From: Azolla caroliniana
Lineage: Eukaryota; Polypodiophyta
Assembly: GCA_043228905.1 (NCBI GenBank)
Contig: JBHGNT010000049.1
Span: forward strand, 119,105-183,104
Direction of reading: 5' to 3'
DNA: 64,000 bases
In this document: positions 38,099-49,374 of the stretch, piece after piece
Position numbering within the stretch: the stretch's first letter is position 1
Layout: the number at the start of each line of letters is the position of its first letter
The notes under the pieces: model-generated
What the model saw: only the letters and a program-made list of their open reading frames with translations
Told to the model about the DNA's origin: nothing
Databases searched by the model: none
Made by a program: the position numbers and the translations under genes

Positions 38099-38231
38099 GT
38101 ATGGAGAACTTCTTAACACAAGCAATTTGACAAACTTTTCATTCATAAGGGATACATTCAATCCAATTAGAGGAGAGGTGAACTTTATTTAAATACATAT
38201 ATTGAGAGAGTACAAGATTCATATAAAGGAT

Positions 38232-38939
38232 ATGGAGAGCTCTCATAGTGAGATCACACCCGCATCTATGAGAAACATCAAAAAACATGAACCTAACAAT
38301 GTTCTAGAAGAATGGAATCAAAATTTCCGGGAATTAGATGCCAACGGCGACGGGAAGATCTCAGTTGAAGAAGTCCGAAGAGTTGTGATGGTCCTAATGA
38401 AAAATACCGGTGGCAATATTGTAAGTGATGGTTGGCATGAAGCCGCAGAGATGGTCTCAGAAGCCGATCAAGACGGTGATGGATACATTGATTTGGAAGA
38501 ATTCATTGAGTTGAATCGACGCATGTCCATAGACAATGGTCGCTCGCGAATTTTAACTACAAATAGTGTTGATCATGTTGATGAAAAGTTTGATGCAAAT
38601 CATGCACAAGGCAAATATATTGTTGACCGAAGTGACATGACCTCCGAGGATGATAAGGTCCTTGCTGATGCATTCGAGGTGTTCGATACAAATCGTGATG
38701 GGCGTATCACTGCGGAGGAGCTCCATGCGGTACTAGTTGAGCTAGGTGGTATTGGTGAAGGACCAAAGACTTTTGGTGCCATGGGTACTACTTCAACATC
38801 AACATCCACATCATCTGGTTCTACTAACACAACATCGATGCAAGAATGTCGTCGTATGATCCGTGCAGTGGATCGGAAGGGGGATGGCTATGTTGACTTC
38901 CACGACTTCAAACGCATGATGTCCATGATCATGCCATGA
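38232..38939 (+). CDS. Calmodulin-like EF-hand protein
   Basis: An intronless frame of 235 residues starting at ATG 38232 (MESSHSE). The frame is open ten codons farther up, but without an ATG. Four EF-hand loops are visible: 36-47 (DANGDGKISVEE), 79-90 (DQDGDGYIDLEE), 152-163 (DTNRDGRITAEE) and 214-225 (DRKGDGYVDFHD). The first three have all ligands expected for Ca2+ binding. The fourth has Lys at position 3 and Asp rather than Glu at position 12, which should weaken binding. A long linker separates the two lobes, and a Thr/Ser tract (187-202) is inserted between hands 3 and 4. Plant CMLs of this kind are cytosolic Ca2+ sensors; the partner is unknown. Confidence 0.92.
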   Translation: MESSHSEITPASMRNIKKHEPNNVLEEWNQNFRELDANGDGKISVEEVRRVVMVLMKNTGGNIVSDGWHEAAEMVSEADQDGDGYIDLEEFIELNRRMSIDNGRSRILTTNSVDHVDEKFDANHAQGKYIVDRSDMTSEDDKVLADAFEVFDTNRDGRITAEELHAVLVELGGIGEGPKTFGAMGTTSTSTSTSSGSTNTTSMQECRRMIRAVDRKGDGYVDFHDFKRMMSMIMP

Positions 38940-41070
38940 TCACCATTTTCTCTCAATTAATTTAGAGAAAAATATCTAATAGAACACCCCCTAACTTGTT
39001 GGTCACTTACCAACATGTTAGAAAGTTTTCCAAAGTTACCTACACTGACTATTGTAGAGGGTTACTCGCGCAATTTTTGGAAACTCTATAGATATTAAAA
39101 AATAAAATATAGGGGTATTTTGACGTTTTGGTATTTTGCCTAAATTTATGTGGTGTCACTAGTCACTAGACACGCATAAGCTACTACGCTATGAAAGGGT
39201 AGAGTCATGCCTGACACCCAATGCATCACATGAAGTGAATATCAATATCATTCACTACAAACTTATATTAGTTACTCCGTGGTTGTAATTTCTCAGGCTT
39301 CATTGTACAAACCCTTTTACATGTACAATAACATTATGAACTTCCAGTTTTTTTTAACATCCATTTTGTTGAAAAGAACCTACATATATTTCCATAATAT
39401 ATAAACTAATTCAAAGGTCTTGTGGCAAATTAAAATATTGAGGTGTTGAACAATAAATGTGTCAAATTAATGTAGGGTTCAATGTAAATTATATTAACAC
39501 AAAGGAAATTGTTTACATTTATGCCATTTCTCTTGCTCTCCACATTCTAAGGTCTACATTGCATCACCTCGGAATTAGACAAAACTCAATAACATGAGTA
39601 GTAACTACATCATGACATTCTAGTTGCAAAATGCCATCCATTAAGACATTCAATAGACTAGGTGATAATGGGCCATATTGAAACATTAAAAACCAAAGTT
39701 ACTATTAAAGTATCATTGTGTATTGATTCTACAAGTTTGAGCCAATCCCTCCCTTGATTTGTGCAATTAAATAGACTTGTCACTTAACGCATGACCATTG
39801 ACAACATAAACAATAGGATTGAGAGTAGATCATGGACACACACATGTATACATATTTATCTCCTTTTTTTGTGCCGTCAAAGTTCAATGGCATAAATATC
39901 ATCACCCATCTCATCAATATGACAAGTGACACGATACACCCTCCAATTTTATGAAGTCACCTTAAGATAAAGTGAAGTTATTTACACACATGTCAAAAGA
40001 TTTCCTTTACGGGCGGTCCTTACTCACCATTTATGAGCACTACAGTTTATGCAAAGTTACTCAAACTTTTGTGCTCATTTGCATTGTACCATTCAAAGAA
40101 GGTTTTGAGATAAACTCAATTGTGACACTCATTGGAGTTTGCATCTATTTGGTTTCAATGCCATTCAAATTCCATTTTTCCAATTATTTAGGAATTTGGT
40201 AAATTTAACATATTAGTTTTGTAGTTCTATTAGATGGTCATGTCTTCTTCTTCTTTTTCCTTCAAAGGTTTTCTTCAATAGTATTAATGAAAAACACCCG
40301 AAGGCTACAACTTGAGCTTGTCTGCCCAAAAGCTTACAATTTATTTATTTATTTTATTTCCAAAACAAAATATACTTCTTATACCAAGTATCATATGCAT
40401 GTGAATCATCACCATCACTCCCAACATGTAAGGATATATGTCTTATTTATTACATAGTATGAATCATACGTACCATACACGCATTCGCATTCGCGAATGT
40501 TTCAATCATTCAAGTATGGTAAACACCCTCAAAGAATGGTAGGAATGTTTGAATAACATTCGCATTCGTTTTCCAACGTAGGAAAACAAATGTTATGCTA
40601 GACGAACACGAATTTTACGTACTATGATTTATTATATGACATGTTCATGTCTTGAATGAATACACATTATGTAATTGGAAGATAGTTGTGTATTGTCCGG
40701 TTATTGAAGATTGGATCTTGTAATATCCAAGCAGATAATATCAAGACCAAACGTTTATTATGACAGGACGCATCCACTATAAGAAAGTTGTAATTATTAC
40801 TAATCCTAATTACTTTTGTCACTCTCCAATGTTCTATAGAGGACCACATGGTTTGCATATTGGTTGCATCACGCATATAAGGGGGGATATTAGTGTCCCA
40901 CGAGGTCTTGCTTTAAGGGTTTCCCATCGTATTTTATCTTCCATAGGTTTGTTGTACCATATGCATGTATATGGGCATGTGAGCTTTTGTATGATCATGT
41001 GTACATGTGTGTAAAAAAAAAACAAGGGAAAGAATGGGGAGGATCCCTAACTTGAAACTCGAACATATAT

Positions 41071-41335
41071 GGGAAGTTTTGATTTATTCTATGGGTTTAA
41101 TATTACAACTACAAGTCAAGGTTCAATATCCTTCTTTTTATTCACAGTTCACCATTTATGAAGAGCTTAGATTAAAATTATAAAGGACATCTACTTGAAC
41201 AAGAGAAAAGGAACATTACTCCATAGAGTAATGGGAAGTATTGATTTTTTCTATGGGTTTAATATTATGAATCAAGGTTCAATATCCTTCTTCTCTCTCG
41301 GTACACAGCTGATTACGAAGAGCTTAGATCACCTA
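41071..41335 (+). repeat. Diverged direct repeat pair
   Basis: Two copies share TTCTATGGGTTTAATATTA, GGTTCAATATCCTTCTT and GAAGAGCTTAGAT, about 160 bp apart. Confidence 0.8.
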
Positions 41336-43379
41336 GTGATGTCAATGTTCGAGCCTTAGCTTCTTGTTGTATGAGTTGATTCCACCCTCCAATATACATG
41401 TTTGCTTCAGCCAAACTATAATAATATCCATTCCTCTTGTACATGCTCACACCAATTCAATAAATAAGTGGTGGTCATTGTAAATTCAATAAGTAGTTGT
41501 TCTCGGCAAATATATATTTCATGCTCATTCTTGTGCCCACCAAAGTTAACTTAGGAATTTATTTCCCCGACATTGTGTCTATTTGTGTCAGTCTATGTTG
41601 AAGTGTTGCCCCAAGTGAAAGTTGGCATGTAGCATTTGTTGAACATCTATGTCATACATCTATGCTATTCTATGACAGACATTGAGAAAATTGTATTATC
41701 ACTTTTCGAAATGATGTGAAGAACTCGATATGATATGAAGAAATCGCTTCAACTACGATCTAAGGAGGCCACATTTGAATCTAAATTTGTGAGGAATCAT
41801 ACGCATACATGAAGTATTCTTGGCACGTTGTAAAAGTCATGGCATAAGTAGTTAAATCGGTCATTCATAGGATGTCTCATTCTAGAGCTTTAACCACAAA
41901 AGTCTTGTGAAACAATCCATACAACATATGTTTTTAACATTTTGTAGAATTTATTACACAAGTAAGAACATCAAATGGATGTACTTGTATTGGAGAATGG
42001 ATTGAGACTTTGTCGTGTGCTCCAAGTTGGCCCAACCCAATTGTTAGGCCAATCATACTTGTGAGTTTACCCTGATTTACTTGGACCATTATAGATTAGT
42101 TAGGTTGGGATCTTTATTACACCTCCTTTCTTCCCTTAAGAGTCAAAGAGGGAGGTGGTTGCTAGTCCAACAATGGCGAATAAGTTTTGGATATTCTAAA
42201 TTTCTCTGTGATTTTGTTTTTATACGATGTTTAGGCCTTCATACAACTATTGTGATATAATGATATGTAAATCCCATTATCCCTACCTACCGACGATTTG
42301 CATACAACATATTGCATAGTATGTACCCAAAAGTAAATTGTATCTAATAATGGATCTTCAGAAAAGGGTCACTTCCACATCCCTTCTTTTGCTAAAGGCC
42401 ATATTTGCCAACCCACACATTTCCTCCCACCAAAAATGCTTTTAAATTGTGCAATCGAGTCAAGCATCTTACATGGTCACATCATCGTCTTTGTGATTTG
42501 ATAACTATAGACAAAAAACTTTATGCTAATGTGTATGCCTTGTATATTGGTAGATATTTGTTGCTCGAGTATACATCCATTTCATAAGTGTATAAGCTCA
42601 ACTTTTGTACAATCCCCTCCCTCCCATGGGGGAAATAGATGGTTTCAATTATCACAAAATTTGCCCATATTAACTTGTCATGAAAGAGGTCCAAGAAATT
42701 AGATTAGTTACCTTGGATAAGGTTGTGACCTTACTATCACAAGGTTTTGTATTGAGCCCAATATCTGTGAAGGTACACTTAATGTGTTAGTGTATGTATG
42801 CATATGCACATGCATTGTCATTGGCCCAACCCAGTATGAAAGGCTCAACTATGGTGTCAACACCTATCATGTACTTCTGTATGACTTTATTACATTCGCA
42901 ATCAATAATTCCTAAGATATGATGATAGAGGAGGATCAAAGTTAATGGCAATCATAATAGCATGTTATTCGTTGAGCTCTATCATGAAAAACGAGAAGAA
43001 AACAAAAGTGAATCCATCCATAATTTGGATGTGCAATAAATAAACAATAAGGAGTAACTAATAGATTCCATGAGAGACGGAATATGGCTTGCACAATGAG
43101 GTCAAAGTGATGCTTAGAGTTGTCGGAATAAGGACAAATGTATGTCATTAAGACAGTAATACAGAGCAAATACAACCCAAAACAATGTTCAAGTTCTCCC
43201 AAGCACAGACAAAGACAATGTATATTGGTTTCCATTAGTTTATTCAGACCTAAAGCGCATGTTCAAGTTAGGCTAGAAGGGTATCTATTCCTTGATGAAA
43301 GTTGTGTGCGTATGTTTGTGTGTGTACTCATAAAGTGTTTAGGAAATGCTTTATACTTTTGTTAAAACCATTTGATTTG

Positions 43380-43475
43380 ATTTGTATTCTACAAAGACAC
43401 TCTATTGTTATACGGTATACCATTTGGTATGTATTCTACAAAGACACTCTTTTTGTTATAACTTATACTATTTGG
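43380..43475 (+). repeat. Tandem duplication upstream of PYL gene
   Basis: Two copies of a unit of about 55 bp containing GTATTCTACAAAGACACTCT, located 100-200 bp before the PYL start codon. Confidence 0.8.
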
Positions 43476-43575
43476 TACTACGAAGGGACACATATTTCTT
43501 CTACTTCTTCTTCCTTCTTCTTCTTTTCGTGAACATTGAATGTATGTGTGTATGTTCATCGCAATCAGTCTTCTC

Positions 43576-44834
43576 ATGGCGACAAGTAACTCCGAGCTAG
43601 AGCTAGAGTACATCGCTAGATACCACAAGCATGAAATCCATGAGAATCAGACCACTTCTATCCTCTCTAAGAGAATCGCAGCTCCTGTGGAGGTGGTGTG
43701 TGTCTCTCTCTCTCTCTATGTATGTATGTATGTATGTGTATGAATGTATAAGAATAGATTAGCTACTGTATTCATTCACAAGGGTCATTCCTGCCATGTC
43801 TCTTATCATCTGCTCTCTAGACTTGATGATCCACATGGCCAACCCCCCCCCATTTGTGCACTCTTAGCTCAATTTCAAGGCTTCCATTCGTAGTATGTAA
43901 TGTCGATCCACCAATCTAAAGATTCGTTTACTAGTTGTTCTCACTGAATTAAGCATGGTGTGTGTGGGTATACAGGTTTGGTCTATTGTTCGACGGTTCG
44001 ATGAACCGCAAAAATACAAGCCGTTTGTGCAAAGGTGTGTGATGCATGGAGATGGAGATGTCCGACCCGGAAATGTGAGAGAGGTTTATGTTATCTCAGG
44101 ATTGCCCGCCTCCACCAGTACAGAGATCCTCGAAATCCTAGATGATGAACAACACATCCTCAGCTATAAAGTCCTTGGAGGAGATCATCGGTTGTCGGTA
44201 AGATATCCATAAATTGGGCGAATGCTAACCTCTCACACTCTGATCGGCTTTTCTTTGGGCCTAAAATGCCCATGTTTTGCTATGTGAATTTGAGGAAATC
44301 TCTCAGAAATCAGGGTAAGCATAGCAGCCCCAAAAAGTTAGAAAATCCTTCAAAAATGGTGATTTGATAACAAAACAAAAAAATAATAGCACATCTTTTT
44401 CCAATGGTTAAAATACCTATACTATGAGAAGAAGAAAAACTCAGGGACCAACGTAATTCTGATTCTCAAATCTTTTCCCATGCATCCATAATGGAGTAAG
44501 TAGCCCTGAACCCTCAAATGCATGACATAATTAATATATGCTTTACATAGCATTATCAACATTCCATAACTCTGAGTCTATAATCTATTGTTGTTGTTTT
44601 TCAATTGTCTTATTTGTTATATTCTTGCTTCATTTTATGTAGAACTATAAATCAATCACCACATTACATGAAGAAACTATTGACGGTAACCCAGGAACAC
44701 TTGTTCTAGAATCATACTCGGTCGACATTCCAAATGGCAACACAGGACAAGATACCAGGTTCTTCGTGGAAGCTCTCATCAAGTGCAACCTCAAATCCCT
44801 ATCTGACATCTCTAGACAAGCCAATACCACATAA
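43576..44834 (+). CDS. PYL: PYR/PYL/RCAR abscisic-acid receptor (3 exons)
   Basis: A cytosolic/nuclear ABA receptor of the START-like fold that inhibits clade A PP2C phosphatases when ABA is bound. Exons are 43576-43695, 43976-44197 and 44643-44834, all GT-AG and all phase 0, giving 177 residues. Visible hallmarks are [17 protein letters not shown] with the ABA-carboxylate lysine K54 (equivalent of PYR1 K59), the gate loop SGLPAS (81-86), LEILDDE, the latch GGDHRL (108-113), and the C-terminal helix [14 protein letters not shown]. Two introns and the KPFVxRC and GGDHRL strings resemble the PYL7-10 (subfamily I) group. The ATG used follows a pyrimidine-rich leader. The C-terminus ends soon after the last helix, close to the normal length. 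Confidence 0.95.
43696..43975 (+). other. Intron 1 of PYL gene
   Basis: 280 bp, GT-AG, phase 0. A CT/TATG microsatellite (about 43702-43745) begins almost at the donor. Confidence 0.9.
44198..44642 (+). other. Intron 2 of PYL gene
   Basis: 445 bp, GT-AG (TCG then GTAAGA; acceptor TTATGTAG), phase 0. Confidence 0.9.
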
Positions 44835-46591
44835 CACTGATTCATTCCTCGAAGGAAATCTGTTAAACCTTTGCAGCTGCTAATGGCTATTATTAGCTTT
44901 TGATTTGAATCTTTCATGTACTTCCAATGACAAAGATTATGCACACATTGTGTATATGTGGATTAAATTTGTAGATGACACACACACATGCTAAGGATGT
45001 AGCATATATTATGTTACCATATTAACCTTTTTAAGTTGCAGCAAGTTTGGATTGAATATTCAATAGAAATGTTGATATTGTTGCTCCAATATTAGGGATT
45101 AAACTTAGACATACGACATTATACATAACCCACATTCGACAAAATACTTGAAAAAGGCATCCACCCATGCTGATTACCTTTGTGATTGGTGCTAATTGCA
45201 TTAATGAATATCATAATTGAAGTGATAGGTAGCATTGTGGGATTTTTAATTTGTTTTATTATCACCAGTAAGTTTAGTACAACTCACAATTACTCTAGTT
45301 ATAACACTGATCACTAACCTAATCACATTCTTACAACTTTACAGTTCTTTATAGATTGATCACAACTCTGATTAATTGCATTAGAAAAAATCATACTGTA
45401 GTTAGTCTGGACACAAACATACTTCTGAGCTAAAATAGATTTAAAGAAATTTAATACATCTAAACTAAAACAGATTTATAGATTTAAAGATATTTCTAAC
45501 CTGCCCAATTGGTGGCAATCATGGTGCACTACTATTATAATATATTTTGAAAGCAAACCAAACGACCAAAATCATCAATACATACACATCATACATCTTT
45601 CTATACATTAGAAAATACCTCTAGCATCTTAATAAACCCCCAGGTTTCTAGAAACTGAAAATAACATTAACATTATATTATTGACAATGAATCTAGTGTT
45701 CCAACCTCCAATGAAATCATCAAAAGAATACTACTTGAACAATAACATAATAACCCAATTATTAAGATACTGTTATATTACTGTCGGAAACACTTTCTTT
45801 AAGCAGCTCACAGTTCATTCCTCAATGATCAAGATGTTAGGTACGTGATTTCTTTTAATAAAGAAACATTAAAATAAAGAGAATAAGGAATGCTAGTTGA
45901 GACTTTCAGCAAAATATTTGTCATCTATCTCAGCTTATCAGAGAAAGGCTAAAGAAAAATCATTACATAACATGCTCCAACAGTAATCAGAGAAGATCTC
46001 GCTCATAGATAGGTAATGCCACACATTTATAGTTAGATTATGACACCATTAAATACTCATAACTAGACTAAAGCAAAATTACATCGATAATTAACTAATA
46101 AGTATCTTTCAAATAGCCATCATTATGTACTTGCGTTTTGGCAATTTCCCTACTGTATCTTTTATTAAGAAAATTTTATATGAAGCTTTTACTTCAAACG
46201 GTCATTGTATTGCTCCAAAAATTTGTTTGGCTTCGCACCAAATTTAAGGCCCCGATCCACCAAATTTACACAGAATATATAGACTACCAATTTATTACTA
46301 CTAATAATAACCTCAAAAACAGTTTTTACTCTGACTCAGGTTAATTCTTAAACGAGTCTATTACACTACAAACAGTGTGGTGATGATACCCAATTATAGA
46401 AGTAACGATGGCAATTAATTAAATCCAACATTAAGAAAGTACACAGTGAACAACTCAAGAAAGCAAGGATGGGAAAATAGGCAGAGTATTTGAGAGTCCA
46501 AAACTCCAGATTTTTACTTCATTTCTATGGAAAGCTTCAATTAAACAAAAATGTGACCTCTGTGAGACTGAAGAAAAGAACTAGCTATAGC
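44835..46591. other. Convergent intergenic region between PYL and RPL28
   Basis: AT-rich DNA containing the 3' untranslated regions of the two convergent genes. No other feature was seen. Confidence 0.6.
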
Positions 46592-48531
46592 TCAAACTGA
46601 CTTCTTTGTTGATTTTGAAGCCTTCTTCCTTCCTCCAGATTTTGCAACACGGAGACTCTTGTGCACAGTACTTAGTTTTGCTAGTGCAGCTTTCTTTAAA
46701 TCGGGACGGTAGCCATTAGCAACCACCTGTGAAAACAATTTTAAAAAAAAGTTTAGAACAAGAACCACAGACTGGAATAACTTGTGATCATAAATTCCTT
46801 AACAAGTGTATTGAAGCAATGACCAAATAATCAAAACTACAAATAAAAACACATTCACACTTATATGAGGTTCATTTGAAACAACAAGGAGTTTCTGCAA
46901 ACACTACCAATATGAACAAATTACTTTCAAATCTCAAATTGACACAGAACAGAGGAAAATCCAAATACCCCAACACATTCGCGGAAGTCAAGAAAACATG
47001 CAGAATCCTAACAATGTAGGGTCATCATCTGCATTGCCACTACATTTGGAAACATGGCGTTGACTTTCATAAATCAATACTACCAGGATGAACTACAAAT
47101 TGCAACTTTAAATTGCAATATAATAAACAAAAGTTCATAAACATCATCTCATTTATTTCAAAAGAATATGAGTAAAATTAAACACACCAAAAAATCACAA
47201 CTATTTGAACCAGTTTACCATACCACATAAAGAACAAATAATTTGCAATTTCCTAGATTTAGAAATGATCATAGCCAGTAACTTATCTATGGAATTCTCA
47301 ATATAGAGGAATATACATTAAGACAACTACATAGGGTCTTGTACGAAAATTTATGTGCTGCACCATAGCACTGAAACATAGAGCAGATCCTAATTTGGAT
47401 CTATAAACTTCAAAACCAAGAATATAAAAGAAAATTTTCTTTTAAATCCGTTAAATTAGGTGGCATACTCTTACCTGATTCTCTACAACTATCGCCATTC
47501 GTCTGACGTCCCTCTTCAAAAGGCATCTATTGATTGAATTCTTCGGTTTATTCGATTTCTTTGTCTTTGTTGTAGCAAGGTAAACAGTGAGATCACTGCC
47601 AGGAGTAATAGATACAGTCTTCTTGTTTGCCAATCCTGTGACCAGATTGAAATTTCACACAACAATTAAGATCATACATCAATTTCTAGCCTTACAAAGG
47701 TTTTTAGATCACATTGGAGAACATAGGAATCTCAGATAAAAATGTAGAAAGTACTCTATAATTCAGATGTAAAAGATATATACCAAACATTATGTAATCA
47801 TTGTATAAAAATATTTGATGCTCTTCTCTTAAAATATACTAATTACAAAATCGTATAACAGTTTAACATTACAATCCTGATTGCACACTAATTTTATACT
47901 TTGTAAAAAAAGTAACTTTACACCTAGTTTTAGATTTGGAGAATATATCAAATTTTCACATCAGTTAATATTGCATAAACTGCACAAATGTCAAACTTTA
48001 TGTAAAAAAAATTGAAGCTTGCCATAACAAACAAAAAATTCATATAGCATAAGCCAATGTCACATATAAATAGAAAGTGATAACAAAGAATACTGTCAAA
48101 TGCGATCTAAATTCAAACCATGTGAAACGTTTCACATAAAGTTACAAAGCATACAGTTACTGAAATCTTGTTAACAAAGACATAGAATAATGTCAAGATA
48201 TTCTTAAAACCCTGTCAGACGTTGTACATAAGGTTCCAAAACATAAAGTTACTGAAACCTTGGAATCAAAAACATAGAGGAATGTCATTATATTCAAATA
48301 AACACACCGATTTTCGTCTATACGAGAAGTTCAGCGAAAAATACAAAAACGCTTTCGCAAAATGATATTAAATAGGAGAATACCAGAGTACTTGAAGGAG
48401 TTGAGGTTATATAGGTTATTAGGCTCACTGCTGAACTGCATCGAAGAACTGCCATTACCATTCCTCTTAACAAGGAATTTGTTGTTCTTCTTCACCAGCT
48501 GCCATAGCAGATCAGGAGAAACTCCAGCCAT
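46592..48531 (-). CDS. RPL28: 60S ribosomal protein L28 (eL28), 3 coding exons
   Basis: A cytosolic large-subunit protein. Coding exons on the minus strand are 48531-48384, 47635-47475 and 46726-46592, joined at phases 1 and 0 with GT-AG junctions, giving 147 residues (Arabidopsis RPL28 is close to this). Exon 1 encodes [17 protein letters not shown] with the FLVKRNG and [13 protein letters not shown] signatures. Exon 2 encodes LANKKTVSI and [20 protein letters not shown]. Exon 3 encodes [13 protein letters not shown] and a basic Lys/Arg-rich tail. The start chosen is the ATG at 48531; a frame seven codons longer begins only with TTG. The gene is transcribed away from the tRNA array at 49375. 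Confidence 0.95.
46727..47474 (-). other. Intron 2 of RPL28
   Basis: 748 bp, donor CAG/GTAAGAG, acceptor TTTTCACAG, phase 0. Confidence 0.9.
47636..48383 (-). other. Intron 1 of RPL28 (coding)
   Basis: 748 bp, donor CTG/GTATTC, acceptor CACAG. It splits a Gly codon (phase 1). By this annotation both coding introns have the same length, but their sequences do not look alike. Confidence 0.88.
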
Positions 48532-49195
48532 TTCTATACCTATATCCCGCAACAGCAGACAAATAGAAATTTAATCATCTGAATTACCTTCAGATGAACG
48601 TGTGGTAGACAGAAAAATATATAGATAACTACGAACGACAAATCAGCACGACATATAGACAGAAAAATGTACGAAACGTAGACGACGTTGAAGAAAACAT
48701 GCGCACGAACCAAGAAAGATAACCGGCTATATTTCGCAACAGAATACGAACACGATTTTAATCGTCTGAAGCAACTCAACAGAAAGTGAAGACAAAAGAA
48801 TATAAAGGAAATACAGCACAAAATTCAGACAGAAAATATACGAGATAAAGAAGATAAAGAGAGAGAAAAAACTGGACAAAATAAGGTAGAAAATCCAGAA
48901 ACAGGCAATCAATTACGTGAAAATTACGTGAGGAGAGAGGGAGAGAGAGAATGAATACCTGAATACAAAACAGAAAGGAACGCATGAGAGAAACAGGAAC
49001 GGTAGAGAAATGGAGAAGGCGATGAAGAGAGAAAACAAACCTGCGGGGATGGGAGTCGACGGAGAGACACAGTCGAAGGCAAGAGCCGAAGAAGAAGAAG
49101 AAGAAAAAGAAGAAGGAAGGAAGGAGCTTGACGATGAAGATTTAGGGTTCTGCAGGAAAATGGTCGGTTTCACACATGGAGCTATGTCCGGGCCA
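48532..49195 (-). promoter_or_regulatory. RPL28 leader and proximal promoter
   Basis: The minus strand near 49150 has a telo-box-like AGAACCCTAAATC, a motif common in ribosomal-protein promoters, followed by a CTT-rich leader. A donor-like CCGCAG/GTTTGT near 49040 suggests a 5'-UTR intron of about 0.5 kb ending just before the ATG. The splice is inferred from motifs only. Confidence 0.5.
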
Positions 49196-49374
49196 TAGAA
49201 TTGTCCCTAACATTTGTTTCCATTCTTTCCCCTCAACAATCATCATTACACTCTAACCGCAGAGATCAAGCACGTTTAGATTGTAATATGTTATGCTAGT
49301 GGTCGGTCTAACTTACAAAACCTATAGTGGGTTTATATCTCGTCAATTTGTTATAATCCCGAGGATCAAGAGAG

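Larger units (their letters stand above)
38940..43480. other. AT-rich intergenic DNA
   Basis: No gene is supported. A diverged tandem pair of about 105 bp each (41071-41180 and 41231-41335) is visible. Short open frames have no family signatures. Confidence 0.55.

Noticed and set aside
38202-38231. Upstream extension of the calmodulin-like frame
   Set aside because: It begins with TTG and not ATG; the first ATG is at 38232.
40480-40620. GCATTCGC/GCGAATGC palindromes near 40.5 kb
   Set aside because: Short and isolated, with no sign of a larger element.
49010-49198. Plus-strand frame over the RPL28 leader
   Set aside because: It is the reverse of a CTT-rich 5' leader, which yields Glu-rich reading in the opposite frame.
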